Below are positions 12,093 to 22,923 of a stretch of 64,000 nucleotides of DNA, one piece after another; positions within the stretch are counted from its first letter, which is position 1, and each line of letters opens with the position of its first letter. The stretch spans positions 130,298,230-130,362,229 of the forward strand of contig JAYESD010000007.1 of the NCBI GenBank assembly GCA_036927565.1, read 5' to 3'. Below the pieces are notes generated by a model. It was not told where the DNA came from. It saw nothing but the letters and a program-made list of their open reading frames with translations, and made no database searches. A program made the position numbers and the translations under genes. This DNA comes from Tuctoria greenei. Taxonomy: Eukaryota; Streptophyta; Magnoliopsida; Poales; Poaceae.

Positions 12093-12200
12093 ACCGAACT
12101 AGTCAGGTTTGCCACCGGACTAGTCCGGACAGTCTATCTTTCCTAGGTTTTCCATGGGCACCGAACTAGTCCGTCCCCTGACCGAACTAGTCTAGTCGGC
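12093..12200 (+). promoter_or_regulatory. Palindromes of the internal copia promoter
   Basis: Four copies lie 5-105 bp upstream of the internal TATA: CGAACTAGTCAG, CGGACTAGTCCG, CGAACTAGTCCG and CGAACTAGTCTA. The segment is not LTR sequence; it lies between pol and the extra ORF. Confidence 0.8.
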
Positions 12201-12204
12201 CGCG

Positions 12205-12293
12205 TATATAAGGAGCTGGCCGGCCCAAATCAAATTTTCAAACCTCCCTCCACTTGCTCTCCCTCACCTCTCCTCTTCCCTCCTAAACCCTAG
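12205..12293 (+). promoter_or_regulatory. Internal promoter for the post-pol ORF
   Basis: TATATAAGG at 12205 is followed by a CT-rich leader and AAACCCTAG at 12285-12293, 80 bp start to start. The layout (palindromes, TATA, telo-box) copies that of the LTR. This suggests the extra ORF is transcribed on its own. Confidence 0.65.
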
Positions 12294-12313
12294 CCCCCCC
12301 CCCCCCCCCCCCC
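12294..12313. repeat. Poly-C run
   Basis: Twenty C residues directly after the telo-box in the leader of the extra ORF. The length is probably unstable or uncertain in assembly. Confidence 0.9.
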
Positions 12314-12603
12314 AAAGAGACCTTCGAGTTGAGCCCTCAAAAATCAAGTTTTCTCCGTGGGGAATCCTCTTCTCGATGAGTTATCCTCCCCTCCAGACAA
12401 ATTCAAGCTTCTTCAACTCGAATCTTCAAATCTCGGTAAAATTCTCCCTCAAACCAAAATCTCAACTTTTCTCATTCTAGCTCGTTTCCTTTGATTCCAA
12501 GGTTGTACATTGGCTTCCTAGATGTATTCCTACCACCTTCATGTCTTTTTGTATCCTTTGATAGAAGTTTTGGAATTCAAGGAAATCATTAGGGTTCTTG
12601 CCA

Positions 12604-12678
12604 GGCCGGACTAGTCCGGCGCCTAGATACGGACAAGTCCGGTAAGCCAGACAGGTCTGCACTCCCAGACAAGTCCGA
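12604..12678 (+). promoter_or_regulatory. Second palindrome cluster downstream of the internal TATA
   Basis: It includes CCGGACTAGTCCGG, CGGACAAGTCCGG, CAGACAGGTCTG and CAGACAAGTCCG within 75 bp, in the presumed 5' leader of the extra ORF. The copia 2 counterpart at about 52600-52660 also carries decayed copies. Confidence 0.75.
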
Positions 12679-12757
12679 TCTCTAACATCTGAATCCCTAA
12701 TTTGACCTCGATCCTTGGTTCATTCTTATCTAATCCATGAACTCCTTATTAGGCACG

Positions 12758-14098
12758 ATGTCTTCAAGCTCAGATGACAGCTCTTTCCACGTTGATGAAG
12801 AAGTTGAACGTGAAAAAGCGAGGAGAGCTAAGGAGAGGTACATGAAGAAAAGACATGATGTCAATGTGCACTCTCCACCCTCCAACGACAATTTGCCTAA
12901 GAAGAGGAGGGTGATTGTCAAGAAGGCCCAAGGAAAAGTTGCCGAGAGCTCCTTAGGGCCAAAGAGGGCTCTCAACAAAGGGAAAGGGCTTGCTAGCAGA
13001 CCCATTGGGCCACTGAAGATGAAAAACCCAAGTCACCGCAACAGGCAGTGTTCCAGTGAGGATTTCACCGGGAAAGGGGGTGAGCTTGCCGATAGCTTCA
13101 GGAAGATTAATGTGTATAATCAACCTCGATAATGCTCAAACCCAAGATTTTGGAGCAACTTCCATGCCGACTACTACGAGCATGTGTACATGAAGATGAA
13201 GAATCCTGTTGTGAAGAGTCAATGGGTGAACATTGGATACATGTAGTCGAAGAAGTATCCCGCCTTTCGTGAGGTGGTTGAGGCCCTGGAGAGGCACGGA
13301 CTGAAGGAACCGTTTTCTTTTGAGAATGACTAGAACAATGAGATCATCACCCAATTCTACTCTACGCTCTACTTTGCTCGGGGTGATGGAGACCGTCTTA
13401 CTTGGATGACTCATGGTTCCAAGTATAGTGTTACTTATGATGAGTTTGCAAGGATTCTTCACCTTGAACATACTCTGGATCATGATCTTGTCATCCACAA
13501 TTCGCAACCCTTGCAGAAGGATGATCTCAAGTTCCTCTATGACACAAGGATGCCCTATACTCCTACCAACATCAAATACTTGAAGCCCTTCTTTGTGGTC
13601 CTCAACAGAATCTTGAGGAAGACGATAGCCCCAATATATGGAGATGCGGGGACTATTCAAGGAACCTTGAGGACCCTAATGAAGGTCATTAGTGGAAGGA
13701 GAACATTCAATGTCTTTGAGTACATCTACAATGACATTGTGAACATCTCAATCACGCCAAATAGGTCTTGCGGGTACGCCCCGTACATCATGTTCATGAT
13801 TGAGAAAGTGACGGGACTTGAGTTTGTCAAGGATGTCTCTCATATGGGGTTGAAGCCGCAAAAGCCCACCGAGTACACTCTTCCCTCAGCTCCTACTGCC
13901 CCTTCCTCCCCTGAAGCTCAGAGGAGGTCTAAACAATCACGCGATGTGAATGCCACAAGATCTGCAGCTGCTCCTCCTGGCTCTGCACCTGTCCATGAAC
14001 CCTCCGGTGGTGTCCTCAAAATGCTCACCTCTATCTTTGCCTGCTGCCGCAAGATTGAAGACCGGACCAAAACTGAAGAAGGGAGCGGCGATGAGTGA
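12758..14098 (+). pseudogene. Copia 1 post-pol ORF (Sirevirus env-like position)
   Basis: The start is ATG 12758, because the copia 2 copy also starts at ATGTCTTCA; an in-frame ATG at 12737 is not conserved. One frame runs to TGA 14096 with stops at 13130 (TAA), 13244 (TAG) and 13331 (TAG). The first part is Ser/Asp-rich then very basic (KKRHDVNVH, KKRRVIVKKAQGK). The second part has NEIITQFYSTLYFAR, YSVTYDEFARILHLE and a long conserved block to GLEFVKDV. It resembles sequences annotated in plants as putative plant transposon proteins. The tail has SGGVLKMLTSIFACCRKIE. Sireviruses carry an env-like ORF here, but I see no signal peptide or clear membrane segment, so an envelope role is unsupported. 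Confidence 0.7.
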
Positions 14099-14135
14099 TT
14101 CCCCTCAATTTTTCCCTTTTTGATGCCTTGATGCC

Positions 14136-14147
14136 AAAGGGGGAGAT
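14136..14147 (+). promoter_or_regulatory. Upstream polypurine tract of copia 1
   Basis: AAAGGGGGAGAT, about 350 bp before the LTR. Duplicate tracts of this type are a Sirevirus hallmark. Confidence 0.75.
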
Positions 14148-14479
14148 ATTGAGACTAGTAGTTTGAGACTATCTCTAGTTGGTGTCTTTTTGCTTTTGTG
14201 ATCGAGGACATGTACTTATTTTTGAAACCTTGTAATGCTATTTCTTTTCTTATGTGTGATGCTTATTGTTGCTTGAATGATTATCTCTATGCTCATTATT
14301 GATTATCTTTATTTCATCACACTTTGTTGATCACACACCTTTTAGGCACCCCACCATAAGGTGTGTGCATACGTGAGAAGCTTTTGGTGGATTCATCGTT
14401 ATTCTCATATGTGCACACCTTCTGAAAATCAAAATTTTACTCTCATTTGTGATATCTCAAATGGTTGTCATCAATCACC

Positions 14480-14493
14480 AAAAAGGGGGAGAT
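14480..14493 (+). promoter_or_regulatory. Polypurine tract next to the copia 1 3' LTR
   Basis: AAAAAGGGGGAGAT directly precedes TGTAAGTGCATC. It primes plus-strand DNA synthesis. Confidence 0.88.
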
Positions 14494-15812
14494 TGTAAGT
14501 GCATCTAGGATATCCCTTGTTGGTTTTGGCTAATTGATGACAAACATATGAGATCGTAATGAAACTATTGAGATGATTGCAGGACAAACAAAGAGAAACA
14601 ACTCGGTGCACACAAAAAGGTGAAAAATGGAGTGGTGTCCAAAGAGGGATACTTTGATGGAGCTTGGAAGATCAAATTAGATTTTAAATGTATAGGGAGT
14701 GTATGAAAGACACACTCCAAGAGATCACAACTTTGCGCTGCGTAAGGGTTTAAAATTAACCAAACTTTCACAATGCACCAGACCAGTCCGATCATGGACC
14801 GAACTAGTCCGTTTCACTTTGTGGAGTCTCTCAGATTGGGAGACCAGGCTAGTCCGTGTGTCCACCGGATTAGTCCGTTGAACTTTCTAGAGTCTCTCAT
14901 ATTGGGAGACCAGACTAGTTCGTGTGTCCACCAGACTAGTCCGTTGAACTTTCTGGAGTCTCCCATCTGTGGAGATCGGACTAGTCCGCGGACTAGTCTG
15001 TTGAACTTTCTGGAGTCCACCTTCACACAGCACCAGACTAGTCCGAGCTTGGACCGGACTAGTCTGCCAGACTTTCTGGACTTCGAGATACACTGTGACC
15101 GGACAAGTCCGGACTTGCACCGGACTAGTCCGGTATTAGGATTTTTCAACGGTAACTTTTTGCAAACCATATAAATAGAGAATCCACGGCCTTCCAAACA
15201 ACATACACGTCGAACACTGCTGAAAACACAAAACCCTAGTGCCGCTACTTTGTCCCAAGAGCCTAAAACACATCTCCCCACACATCTAAGGTGCAAAAAG
15301 GAGTCAAATCATTTGAACACTTGGATTCGGGATTGGGAGATCGTTGTTCCTTCGTTGCGAGCTCTTGGGGTTTGATCTTTCTACACTTATACTCTGCATT
15401 GTAATACATTCAAGTGTATTTGATCGCCTCTTCGTTGTAATTCTCGTGGGAGCCCTCAACATGTGAGGTTGCCCCACAAACTTGGTGATTACCCGTGATA
15501 GTGGAATCAAGTCGGCCTTCGTGGTGACTTGAAGAGGGAAAGGGTTGGAGACCCGGCTCTGTGTGAGCTTCCTCAACGAGGACGTAGATCTCATGGTGAG
15601 ATCGAACCTCGATAAAATTCGCTTGTCTCTTGTGCCTCATTTACTTTACATTTTGTTCACTAGATCACTTGATTGCTAAACAACCATTTAAGTTGCTCAT
15701 AAGTCTTCACGTGCATTCGTACACTAATCTTAAATCAAAGAATCTGTTGTTCTCATTTCCGCTGCTAAAAGAACCTAGTTTCCCAAACAACACTTAATCA
15801 ACTCACAAATTT
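14494..15812 (+). repeat. Copia 1 3' LTR, truncated
   Basis: It matches the 5' LTR from TGTAAGTGCATC to ACTCACAAATTT, where the 5' copy continues for about 125 bp more. It contains a palindrome array (about 14768-15135), TATAAATA at 15170 and AAACCCTAG at 15231 (61 bp start to start). Two palindromes are fused back to back at about 14987-15002. Confidence 0.9.
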
Positions 15813-17323
15813 AGGAAGAAGCTAGGAAGAAGTGTGGCTAAAGGACTTAAGGTAGCCAGAATACGCTATGCATCCCAAGTTAGTAGAACGGAGCATGTGA
15901 AGCTACCAATTCAGTTCTCCGCTAGGTTGGGTGATGTGGTTGGTATTAATCAGCGGCACTTTGTCGATGATGTGGCTATTTTTACAAAAATACATGCATC
16001 CCTCAGCGGTGCAAGGAAGTGGGCAGAGGTTGGCCATAGTAACAAGAGAGATATAGTACGAGACATTCTGGTTAGTGTTATCACACCCCCACACAACTTG
16101 TTATATAATGTAAAGGATTCCTGGGACATGGAGGACACACCGAAGAGCGCAAGAAAATTTTTGAAAATTGCTGGTGAGCGCTACAAGGGGTGGCGCTCGA
16201 CTTTGCATGCCACCTATAAGAGTTATTCTGCCGATGAATAACGTATACGAAACAAGCCTGCTGACGTAACGGCACCCGAGTGGTTGCACCTAATAGAATA
16301 TTTTCGGTCTGAGCGATTCAAGGTCAGCTAACTTTTAAAAGCTTCGCATCATACAAAAAATATTTCATTTACTTTCATTCGTCGAATTAATTCTTAAAAT
16401 TATTGCAGTCAATAAGTAGGACCAATTCTCAAAATCGAAGAAGACAAAAGGCGTGTCACTTGCTTGGCTCCAAATCCTACGCCTAACTTAGTTACGAGAA
16501 GGTATGAAAAATAAATCACACTTTTACTTTGCGCTGCAAACAATATGTATATTGACATGTTGAAGTTTACTTGTATTTTATGTAGCGAGATCCACAGACC
16601 GGAGAAGAACCCGATGACATACAACTGTGGGAGGCAAGCCATTTGTTGGAGAACGGTAACTGCGCAAACAAGCTGGCAGAAGCTGTACATGTGAGTAACA
16701 CTTCAAACAATCCCCAATTAAATAAATATTTGCAAATTACATGTGACTTTTCTTTTTGTATATAGATCCAGGCACGTGCCCAAGTGGACGACATGGAAGT
16801 TGAGCAGGGAGGCCCAATTCCAAATGAGGAGAGAAACCACATCTTCCAGCGTTGTAATATATCATCAATCGGTCGTGCAGGATCACAGGTTCGGGGGGGT
16901 GGTTATATGGCTAACCCAACTGGTCCCGAACGTGAACGTATGCATATCCAGATGTCTGAACACCTCAACGATTAAGTTCGAAACTTAGAAGATAAAAATG
17001 CAGGCCTCAATCAAATAGTGCAGGAGTTGGAAGGAAGAAATGATAGCTTAAACACTGAGATGGACTGCATAAATCAGAAGAATGAAGAGTTAAACGTTCA
17101 AGTCCAGAACTTACAAGGTCAGATAGCAGCTGATCGTGAATAGACAGCTAAGGAAATGCAGGACATGCGTGCCTCAATGGCTGAAATGCACAAAATGATG
17201 ATGGCGAGCACTCGACAGAAGGTCCACCAAAGGAACCGCCAAAAGCCACCTGCTCCAACAATTAGTCCCGGTCAGCTTAGGAAAACTCTTAGCATGCAAA
17301 CACATCGCTTTAGTAATCCTTGA
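15813..17323 (+). pseudogene. CACTA plant transposase (Ptta/En/Spm type) gene, four exons
   Basis: Exons with consensus splice sites are visible: 15813-16322, 16409-16501, 16586-16690 and 16766-17323, each intron being GT...AG. Exon 1 encodes KLPIQFSARLGDVVG and GWRSTLHATYKSY, then, past TAA 16239, PEWLHLIEYFRSERF. Exon 2 encodes RRRQKACHLLGSKSYA, the decayed form of the family's nR-k-HTaGSKSFA block. Exon 3 has RDPQTGEEPDDIQLWEASH. The last exon encodes a coiled coil (NLEDKNAGLNQIVQELEG) with further stops (TAA about 16973, TAG about 17141). The gene is 5'-truncated and dead. Confidence 0.78.
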
Positions 17324-17429
17324 GTGATGTTATTCGTGTTGTAATATCAATTGATGGATGTTTATTGTTAAACTCGTGATTCTGTTGCCACTAATTTTCA
17401 AACCTAGTGCATTCGGGTTCTACTGCTGC

Positions 17430-18660
17430 TAATTATAAAACATGGCAATATGAATTTCTTGTTATGAACGATAAATTGTTGCAATAGGAAGCTATTGCCA
17501 ATATGGATGTTAAAACATGGCAATAGAATGACAAAACGTTGCAGTATAGACATTTGGCAACGACTCAAAAAACGTTGCACTAAAAGACTATTGCCACAGA
17601 TAAGAAATCGTTGCAATACAAAACTATTCGCCACCGATGCGAAATAGTTGTGGTACCATACTAGTTCGAACGGATCTGAAATCATTGCAATATGGTACTA
17701 TTCACCATGTTTGTGGACTCGTTGCAATACCCAACTATTCGCCGCGGATACGAAATCGTTGCAGTACCAGACTAGTTCCCACGGATCTAAAATCGTTGCA
17801 ATACGGTACTATTCGCCACGTTTGTTGACTCATTGCAATAACCTACTATTTGCCACGGACGTTAAACCGTCGCAGTATCATACTATTAGCCATGGTTGTG
17901 ACATCGTTGCAGTACCATACTATTTGTCATGAATGTGAAATCGTTGCAATACCGTGATATTCGTTGCAATATGGTAAATCGTCGCTACACCACAACTTGT
18001 TGCAATATGTTACTATTAGCCACGGCTGTGAAAATCGTTGCAATACTATAGTATTTGCCACGAATGTGAAAATCATTGCAATCACATACTATTACCACGA
18101 ACGCGAAATCGTTGCAATACAATGCTATTCATTGCAATAAGTTAAATCGTCGCAATACACTAAACCGTTGCAATAACATACTATTTGCCACGAATGTGAA
18201 ATTGTTACAATACCGTACTATTGCCACGCCTTTGAAATCGTTGCAACCACATACAATTAACATGAATGTGAAATCGTTGCAATACCATGCTATTTGTTGC
18301 AATACGTTAAATCGTCGCAATACGCTAAATTGTTGTAACAACATACTATTTGCCACAAATATGAAAACGTTGCCGTACCGTACTATTTGCCACGATCGTG
18401 AACCCGTTGCAATACTGTACAATTTGTTGCGATATGTTAAATCTCCGCAGTACATGAAAACATTGCAATAGCGTCCTATTGCCACCGATGTAAAATCGTT
18501 GCAATACCATACTATTCGCCACGAATGCCAAGGTGTCGCAATAACCTATCGCCGCGGGAATTATTACGATGATTCATAAAAACTATCCCCATGCTCTTTT
18601 TCGTTGCAACAACGACCTATTGCGACGAAAAACAACCTATTGCGACGATTGTTTTTGTTG
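17430..18660. repeat. CACTA subterminal repeat array
   Basis: Some thirty copies of GTTGCAATA/GTTGCAGTA, separated by variable words such as CATACTATT and GCCACGAATGTGAAATC, in units of roughly 40 bp, often as inverted half-sites (TATTGCCACG). Such arrays are where En/Spm-type DNA-binding proteins act. The array ends with CGTTGCAACAACG and repeated CCTATTGCGACGA. Confidence 0.82.
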
Positions 18661-18684
18661 CGATAAACTGGAATACTTGCAGTG

Positions 18685-20121
18685 GATGGTCAAACAAGTC
18701 TAGTAAACATCTATAAATTGGTTTCCCATCATATTGACACAAGCATGCATTTTTGCAAACAAAACGTTTAAAAACAGGGTCAAAATAATTAAGGACACTT
18801 GCCTTGCTATTGAGACCGATTAGGGTTGAAAGCTTCAATGTTCTAGTGTTGGATGTCCTCGACAGCACCCTCTAGAGCAAAACCTTCCATTCTGTGCAAC
18901 AAACATAAAAAACAAACATTACAATCAATAAATGCTCATATATTACTCAATATGCCATGACATGCATGAATAATGCAATAATGATGTGAAACTTGTTAAT
19001 GAGTTGCTATTAATGTTTACTAACTAGTTACAATAGTTTATAACAAGATTTAACAAGTTTCAAATTGATTTGAGTCAATTTGGAATTAATTCAGCAATAA
19101 GAGATTCACACACCGGACTAGTCCGCCCTATACATAAACTGGAATTTAGGGTTTTTTCTGGACAGCAAGATCAGGGGTTGAATTCACGTAGAAACTTGGA
19201 TGTAGAGGGTGTACCACGAGTTTAGAGATCCAAGGATCAAGAATTGGGTGTGAAACTTGAATCTTGACGATTAGGGTTTGGTGATGAAGAGTTGATGGAG
19301 AATTGGTGAAGAAGAATGTCGGTGTCGAGAAGTTGACAAAGATCACACTTTTTTGATCATCCTTCTTCATATCCTACTTCTCCTTGCTGCTAGATCTTCT
19401 CTTGATGGCGGCACACGAACTAGGGTTTGATGTTTTCTCTCAACTTGACAAAAAGATGAAAAGTTGGGATGGTGGGGTGTTTATATAGAGGTAGAGGTGG
19501 TAGGGTTTGATGGATTTCGAGTTCAAGGCGGTGGAGGCCGTGTAGGGTCCCACATGGGCTCCACAGGGGTTGAGCATGATGTTCCTGGGCCCATTAAGGT
19601 AAATACCCAATAACAAGTCGTGGAGGAAAAGATTTAATCAGAGTCAAGTGCACTGGACAAGTCCGCTCGGGGTCGGACTAGTCTGTTGGAAGTCAGAAAG
19701 TTGAACATATAAGTCCGGTGTTAGGCCGGACAAGTCCGTTCGGAGTTATTCCAAAGTTATAGAAAGTGGAACGGACAAGTCCGGTGCTAGGGCGGACAAG
19801 TCCGGCATATGACTTAGGAAAACATCAGAAACATTTTTGGACTAGTTTGTAGCATTAATGGAAAAGTTCGGAAACACAACAGAGAGCAAAACTGAACTTG
19901 TATAGGGTCCAAACCGGACAAGTCCGCCCTACCCAGGGCGAGCAACAGAGAGTTAGATGGACTAGTTCGGGGTACAAATCCAGACAAGTCTGCACAACAA
20001 CAGGTTTTTATTTGCTTGCATGATTATAAGTCATTTTAAACTTATTCCTTTTGTGTTGCTCAATGCTAAATTTGTATAAGAATGTATGCAATGCATGATG
20101 TATGAAAATGAGGGTGTTACA
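18685..20121 (-). repeat. Antisense gypsy LTR, U3-side part (copy 1)
   Basis: It continues the LTR broken at 2323; GATGGTCAAACAAG matches 28094. It ends GGGTGTTACA, the reverse complement of the LTR start. It carries palindromes at about 19113 and 19655-19990, TATATAAA reversed at 19480-19487 and CTAGGGTTT at 19420-19428 (59 bp start to start in the element's direction). Confidence 0.85.
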
Positions 20122-20122
20122 A
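20118..20122. repeat. Target site duplication TACAA, left side
   Basis: It pairs with 22924-22928 around the solo LTR. Confidence 0.8.
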
Positions 20123-22923
20123 TTTAACACCCTCATTGTCATCCATCCTGCATTGCATGCATTAAAAAGCATGTTAAACGTTAAGAAACACAAAAAGAAA
20201 CAAGTTTAAAATGAATTAGAAGCAAAATAGCAATTAAAAGTCTATAGAAGTACGAACTTGTCCGGTTTGTACCCCGGACTAGTCTGGTTTCCCCCTATGA
20301 TGCGCATCCGGACTTGTCCGTCTTAGTTGCGGACTAGTCCATTTTTCTCTCTGTTCCGTTTTGTACTTGTCTGTGATTGAGTGTGTACTAGTCCGATCCA
20401 TGGTCTGGTTTTCGAATAAGTTGTCAAATCCCCGGACTTGTTCGATCTATGCTGGACTTGTCCGTTTTTCTATCTGGACAAGACCGGACTTGTCCGTACC
20501 TTCTACCGGATTTGTCCAAAATTGTTTCTATTCCAAAACGGACTAGTTCGGTCCATTGTGCGGACTAGTCTGGCCTGCTGAGTTCCACTCGATTTCTGTT
20601 ATTTTCCTCACGATTTGTTTTTGGGTAACCGCCTTATTTGGGCCCATGGACGTCGTGTTTAACCTCTTTGGAGCCCATGTGGGACCCCTACACGGCCTCC
20701 ACCACCTTGAACACGAATTCCATCAAATCTAGCCTCCACTCCTATATAAACAACCCAACACCCCACCCTTTAACCTCTTTGCCACAATTGAAAGAACACC
20801 AAAATCTAGTTCGAAGATAGCCGCCGCCAAGGAGGGAGAAGGAGATCTCGAGCAAGAAGAAGAAGAGGAGGAAAAAAGGATCAAATAATCAAGATCTTCA
20901 TCGACTTTGTGTTCTTCATCACCAATTCACCTTCAACTCTTCATCATCCACCCTATATCGTCAAGATTCAAGTTTCATCTTCAATTCTTAATTCCTTGAA
21001 GCTCTAAACACGTGGTATACCCTCCACATCCAAGTTTCTACATTAATTCAAACCCAATTCTCTCAGATCAAGAAAACCCTAGAAAACCCTATCTCGCTAG
21101 TTCTGTCCAGGGCGGACTTGTCTGACCCCTGCATACGGACTTGTCCAGCCTCTGAATCCGAATTGTGCTGAATTAATTCCAAATTGACTCGAATCAATTC
21201 CAAACCTGTTCAAACTTGTTAGAAACCTCTATAACTAGTTTGTAAACAATAATAGTAACACATTAAAAAGTTTTACCTCACAATTGCATTAATCATGCAT
21301 ATCATGTCATATTGAGTAATATATGTACACTTATTGATGGTAATTCTTGTCTTGTATGTTCGTTGCGCGGGTTAGACAGATTTGCGATACAGGGTGCTGC
21401 GGAGGATCTTCAGCACCCAGAGTTTGAAGACTTTGACCCAAACCACGCCCAAGAGTAAGGCAAGTGTCCTTGAACATATTGATCCTGTTTTTAAAAATAA
21501 ATGTTTTGTTTGCAAAACTGCATGCTTGAGTTAATTTGTTGGTATTCCTATGATAGGGAGTTTACTAGCTTTGTTTAATCATTATTGTCACCTAGAATAC
21601 ATGGTAGAGAGTTGGGAAGGGCTTTTTACCTTTGCTTCACTTAATTAATTGGGATAAGAAAACAACTATGCTGTTTAATTATGCATCAATGAGTTTATTG
21701 TTAATATGAACTGGATAATATGATAAGGTAATGGGTGATCTAGGAAAGCCTGGTATGTGGATGGGTTGGAAGACATGGTGGTTGCTTGCTTTAGATATAA
21801 GGACCGGTTCATGCGAGAATATACAAGGACAACAGTGCCACCACAAGGCCAGGTATGGGTGTGGCATAGCTAATTAATTATGGTATTGCTAGTTTTTCAT
21901 GGATCATTTGGCGCACCGGGGAAGGGGAGTTGGATTGGGTTTGGATATGGTTGGTAGGACTGCCTGGGATCCGAACGGCACAACAGGGGGCCCTTGGTTG
22001 AAGATGTGCTCAGTTGGAGACATCGCCACCAGTGAAACCTCAGTGGGTCCGTACATGCTAGTAGTGCCCTCGTAAAGGTTATTTTATGATCTGTTGGTCA
22101 TACACCTATGGTAGTGTTTTGGCATAATAGAGGTTTCCTTTAGTCGTCGACGGGTGATGAAGTCACAAACACATGGGTAAAGCGGTACAAACTCTGTAGA
22201 GTATTAAAACTATCATGATAGTCGTGCTCCCGGTTAAGAGCACCTGGATGACCTACATGATTAGAGGGAAATTGGGATTTGGGATGGTCGGTAATATGGT
22301 TTGGTACTGGTTATGGGATGGTATTATGGTATGGCAATGGATATGGTTAATGGTACTGAGAAATCTGGAATATGGATGATGGTGATGAAATATGGATTGG
22401 TATTATGATAACTACATGGTCTATGATGGGTTACTTCACATACATATAATATATTGCTTTTCAAATATTTTAATGTACTTTTCAGCACTTAGCCATTATC
22501 ATTATCGTCATTTGTATTAGCTACATGTCATACTTTCCACACTTGCTGAGTACGACATGTACTCACCCTTGCAATTCCCCCACCAACAGTTGCAGGTCAG
22601 ATTTGGGAGTATAACGATGATAATGTGGAGTTCTAGGCCGTGTCTACCATCAGCTTTGTTTGTGGTGTCATTTGGAGCTGTCCTATATGTCCCTTTTGCT
22701 TAGTTGCTTAATTAGTTTATTTCCGCTGCATTAGTTCAAACTTGTCATTAATATTCATTAGAGCTTGTATTCGAGGATATTATGAATTGTGTAATAAAAG
22801 TGGATAATTAATCTTGTCTTGCGGTAATTTTCTGTATATCGTTGATGCACTTGTGTATGTGTGTTGAACATCCTAGGCACACATATACTGCACTTGGTTC
22901 ATTTTTCGGATCCGGGTGTCACA
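20123..22923 (+). repeat. Solo gypsy LTR at the LTR/polypurine junction (copy 1)
   Basis: The start is TTTAACACCC (a one-base change from TGTAACACCC) and the end is GGGTGTCACA; 2801 bp. It is flanked by TACAA. The palindrome array lies at about 20255-20580, TATATAAA at 20743 and a decayed telo-box AAAATCTAG at 20801. A hairpin with GTGCTC (22224-22229) and GAGCAC (22238-22243) is intact. No internal region follows, so it is a solo LTR in opposite orientation to its host element. Confidence 0.85.

Larger units (their letters stand above)
4876..15812 (+). mobile_element. Sirevirus-type Ty1/copia element (copia 1), 3' LTR truncated
   Basis: Order: LTR, primer site, gag with zinc knuckle, protease, integrase, RT, RNase H, a separate promoter and extra ORF, two polypurine tracts, LTR. 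Integrase before RT defines Ty1/copia. The post-pol ORF and the repeated AAAGGGGGAGA tracts fit Sireviruses. The element is dead: gag has one stop, pol has several breaks, and the 3' LTR lacks about its last 125 bp, being joined directly to a CACTA fragment at 15812. The left flank is CCCCGCC and no matching target duplication can be seen on the right. Confidence 0.9.
15813..18684 (+). mobile_element. CACTA (En/Spm) transposon, 3' half
   Basis: It contains a transposase-associated gene, a subterminal repeat array and a terminal sequence ...TACTTGCAGTG. The reverse complement, CACTGCAAGTA, fits a CACTA-type inverted repeat. The outer bases GAT (18685-18687) could be one side of a 3-bp target duplication. 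The 5' half is not found: the fragment starts abruptly at the copia LTR. Confidence 0.75.

Noticed and set aside
12758..14098. Calling the post-pol ORF a true envelope gene
   Set aside because: The position fits, but no signal peptide, transmembrane segment or glycoprotein feature is visible.
17430..18660. Regularly spaced repeats resembling a CRISPR array
   Set aside because: The repeats are degenerate, occur in both orientations, have variable spacing, and end in a CACTA terminal sequence in a plant genome.
2324..18684. Whole interval as one clean CACTA insertion with GAT target duplication
   Set aside because: GAT occurs at 2321-2323 and 18685-18687, but 2324 does not start with a CACTA end and about 330 bp of LTR is missing, so a single clean insertion is not supported.
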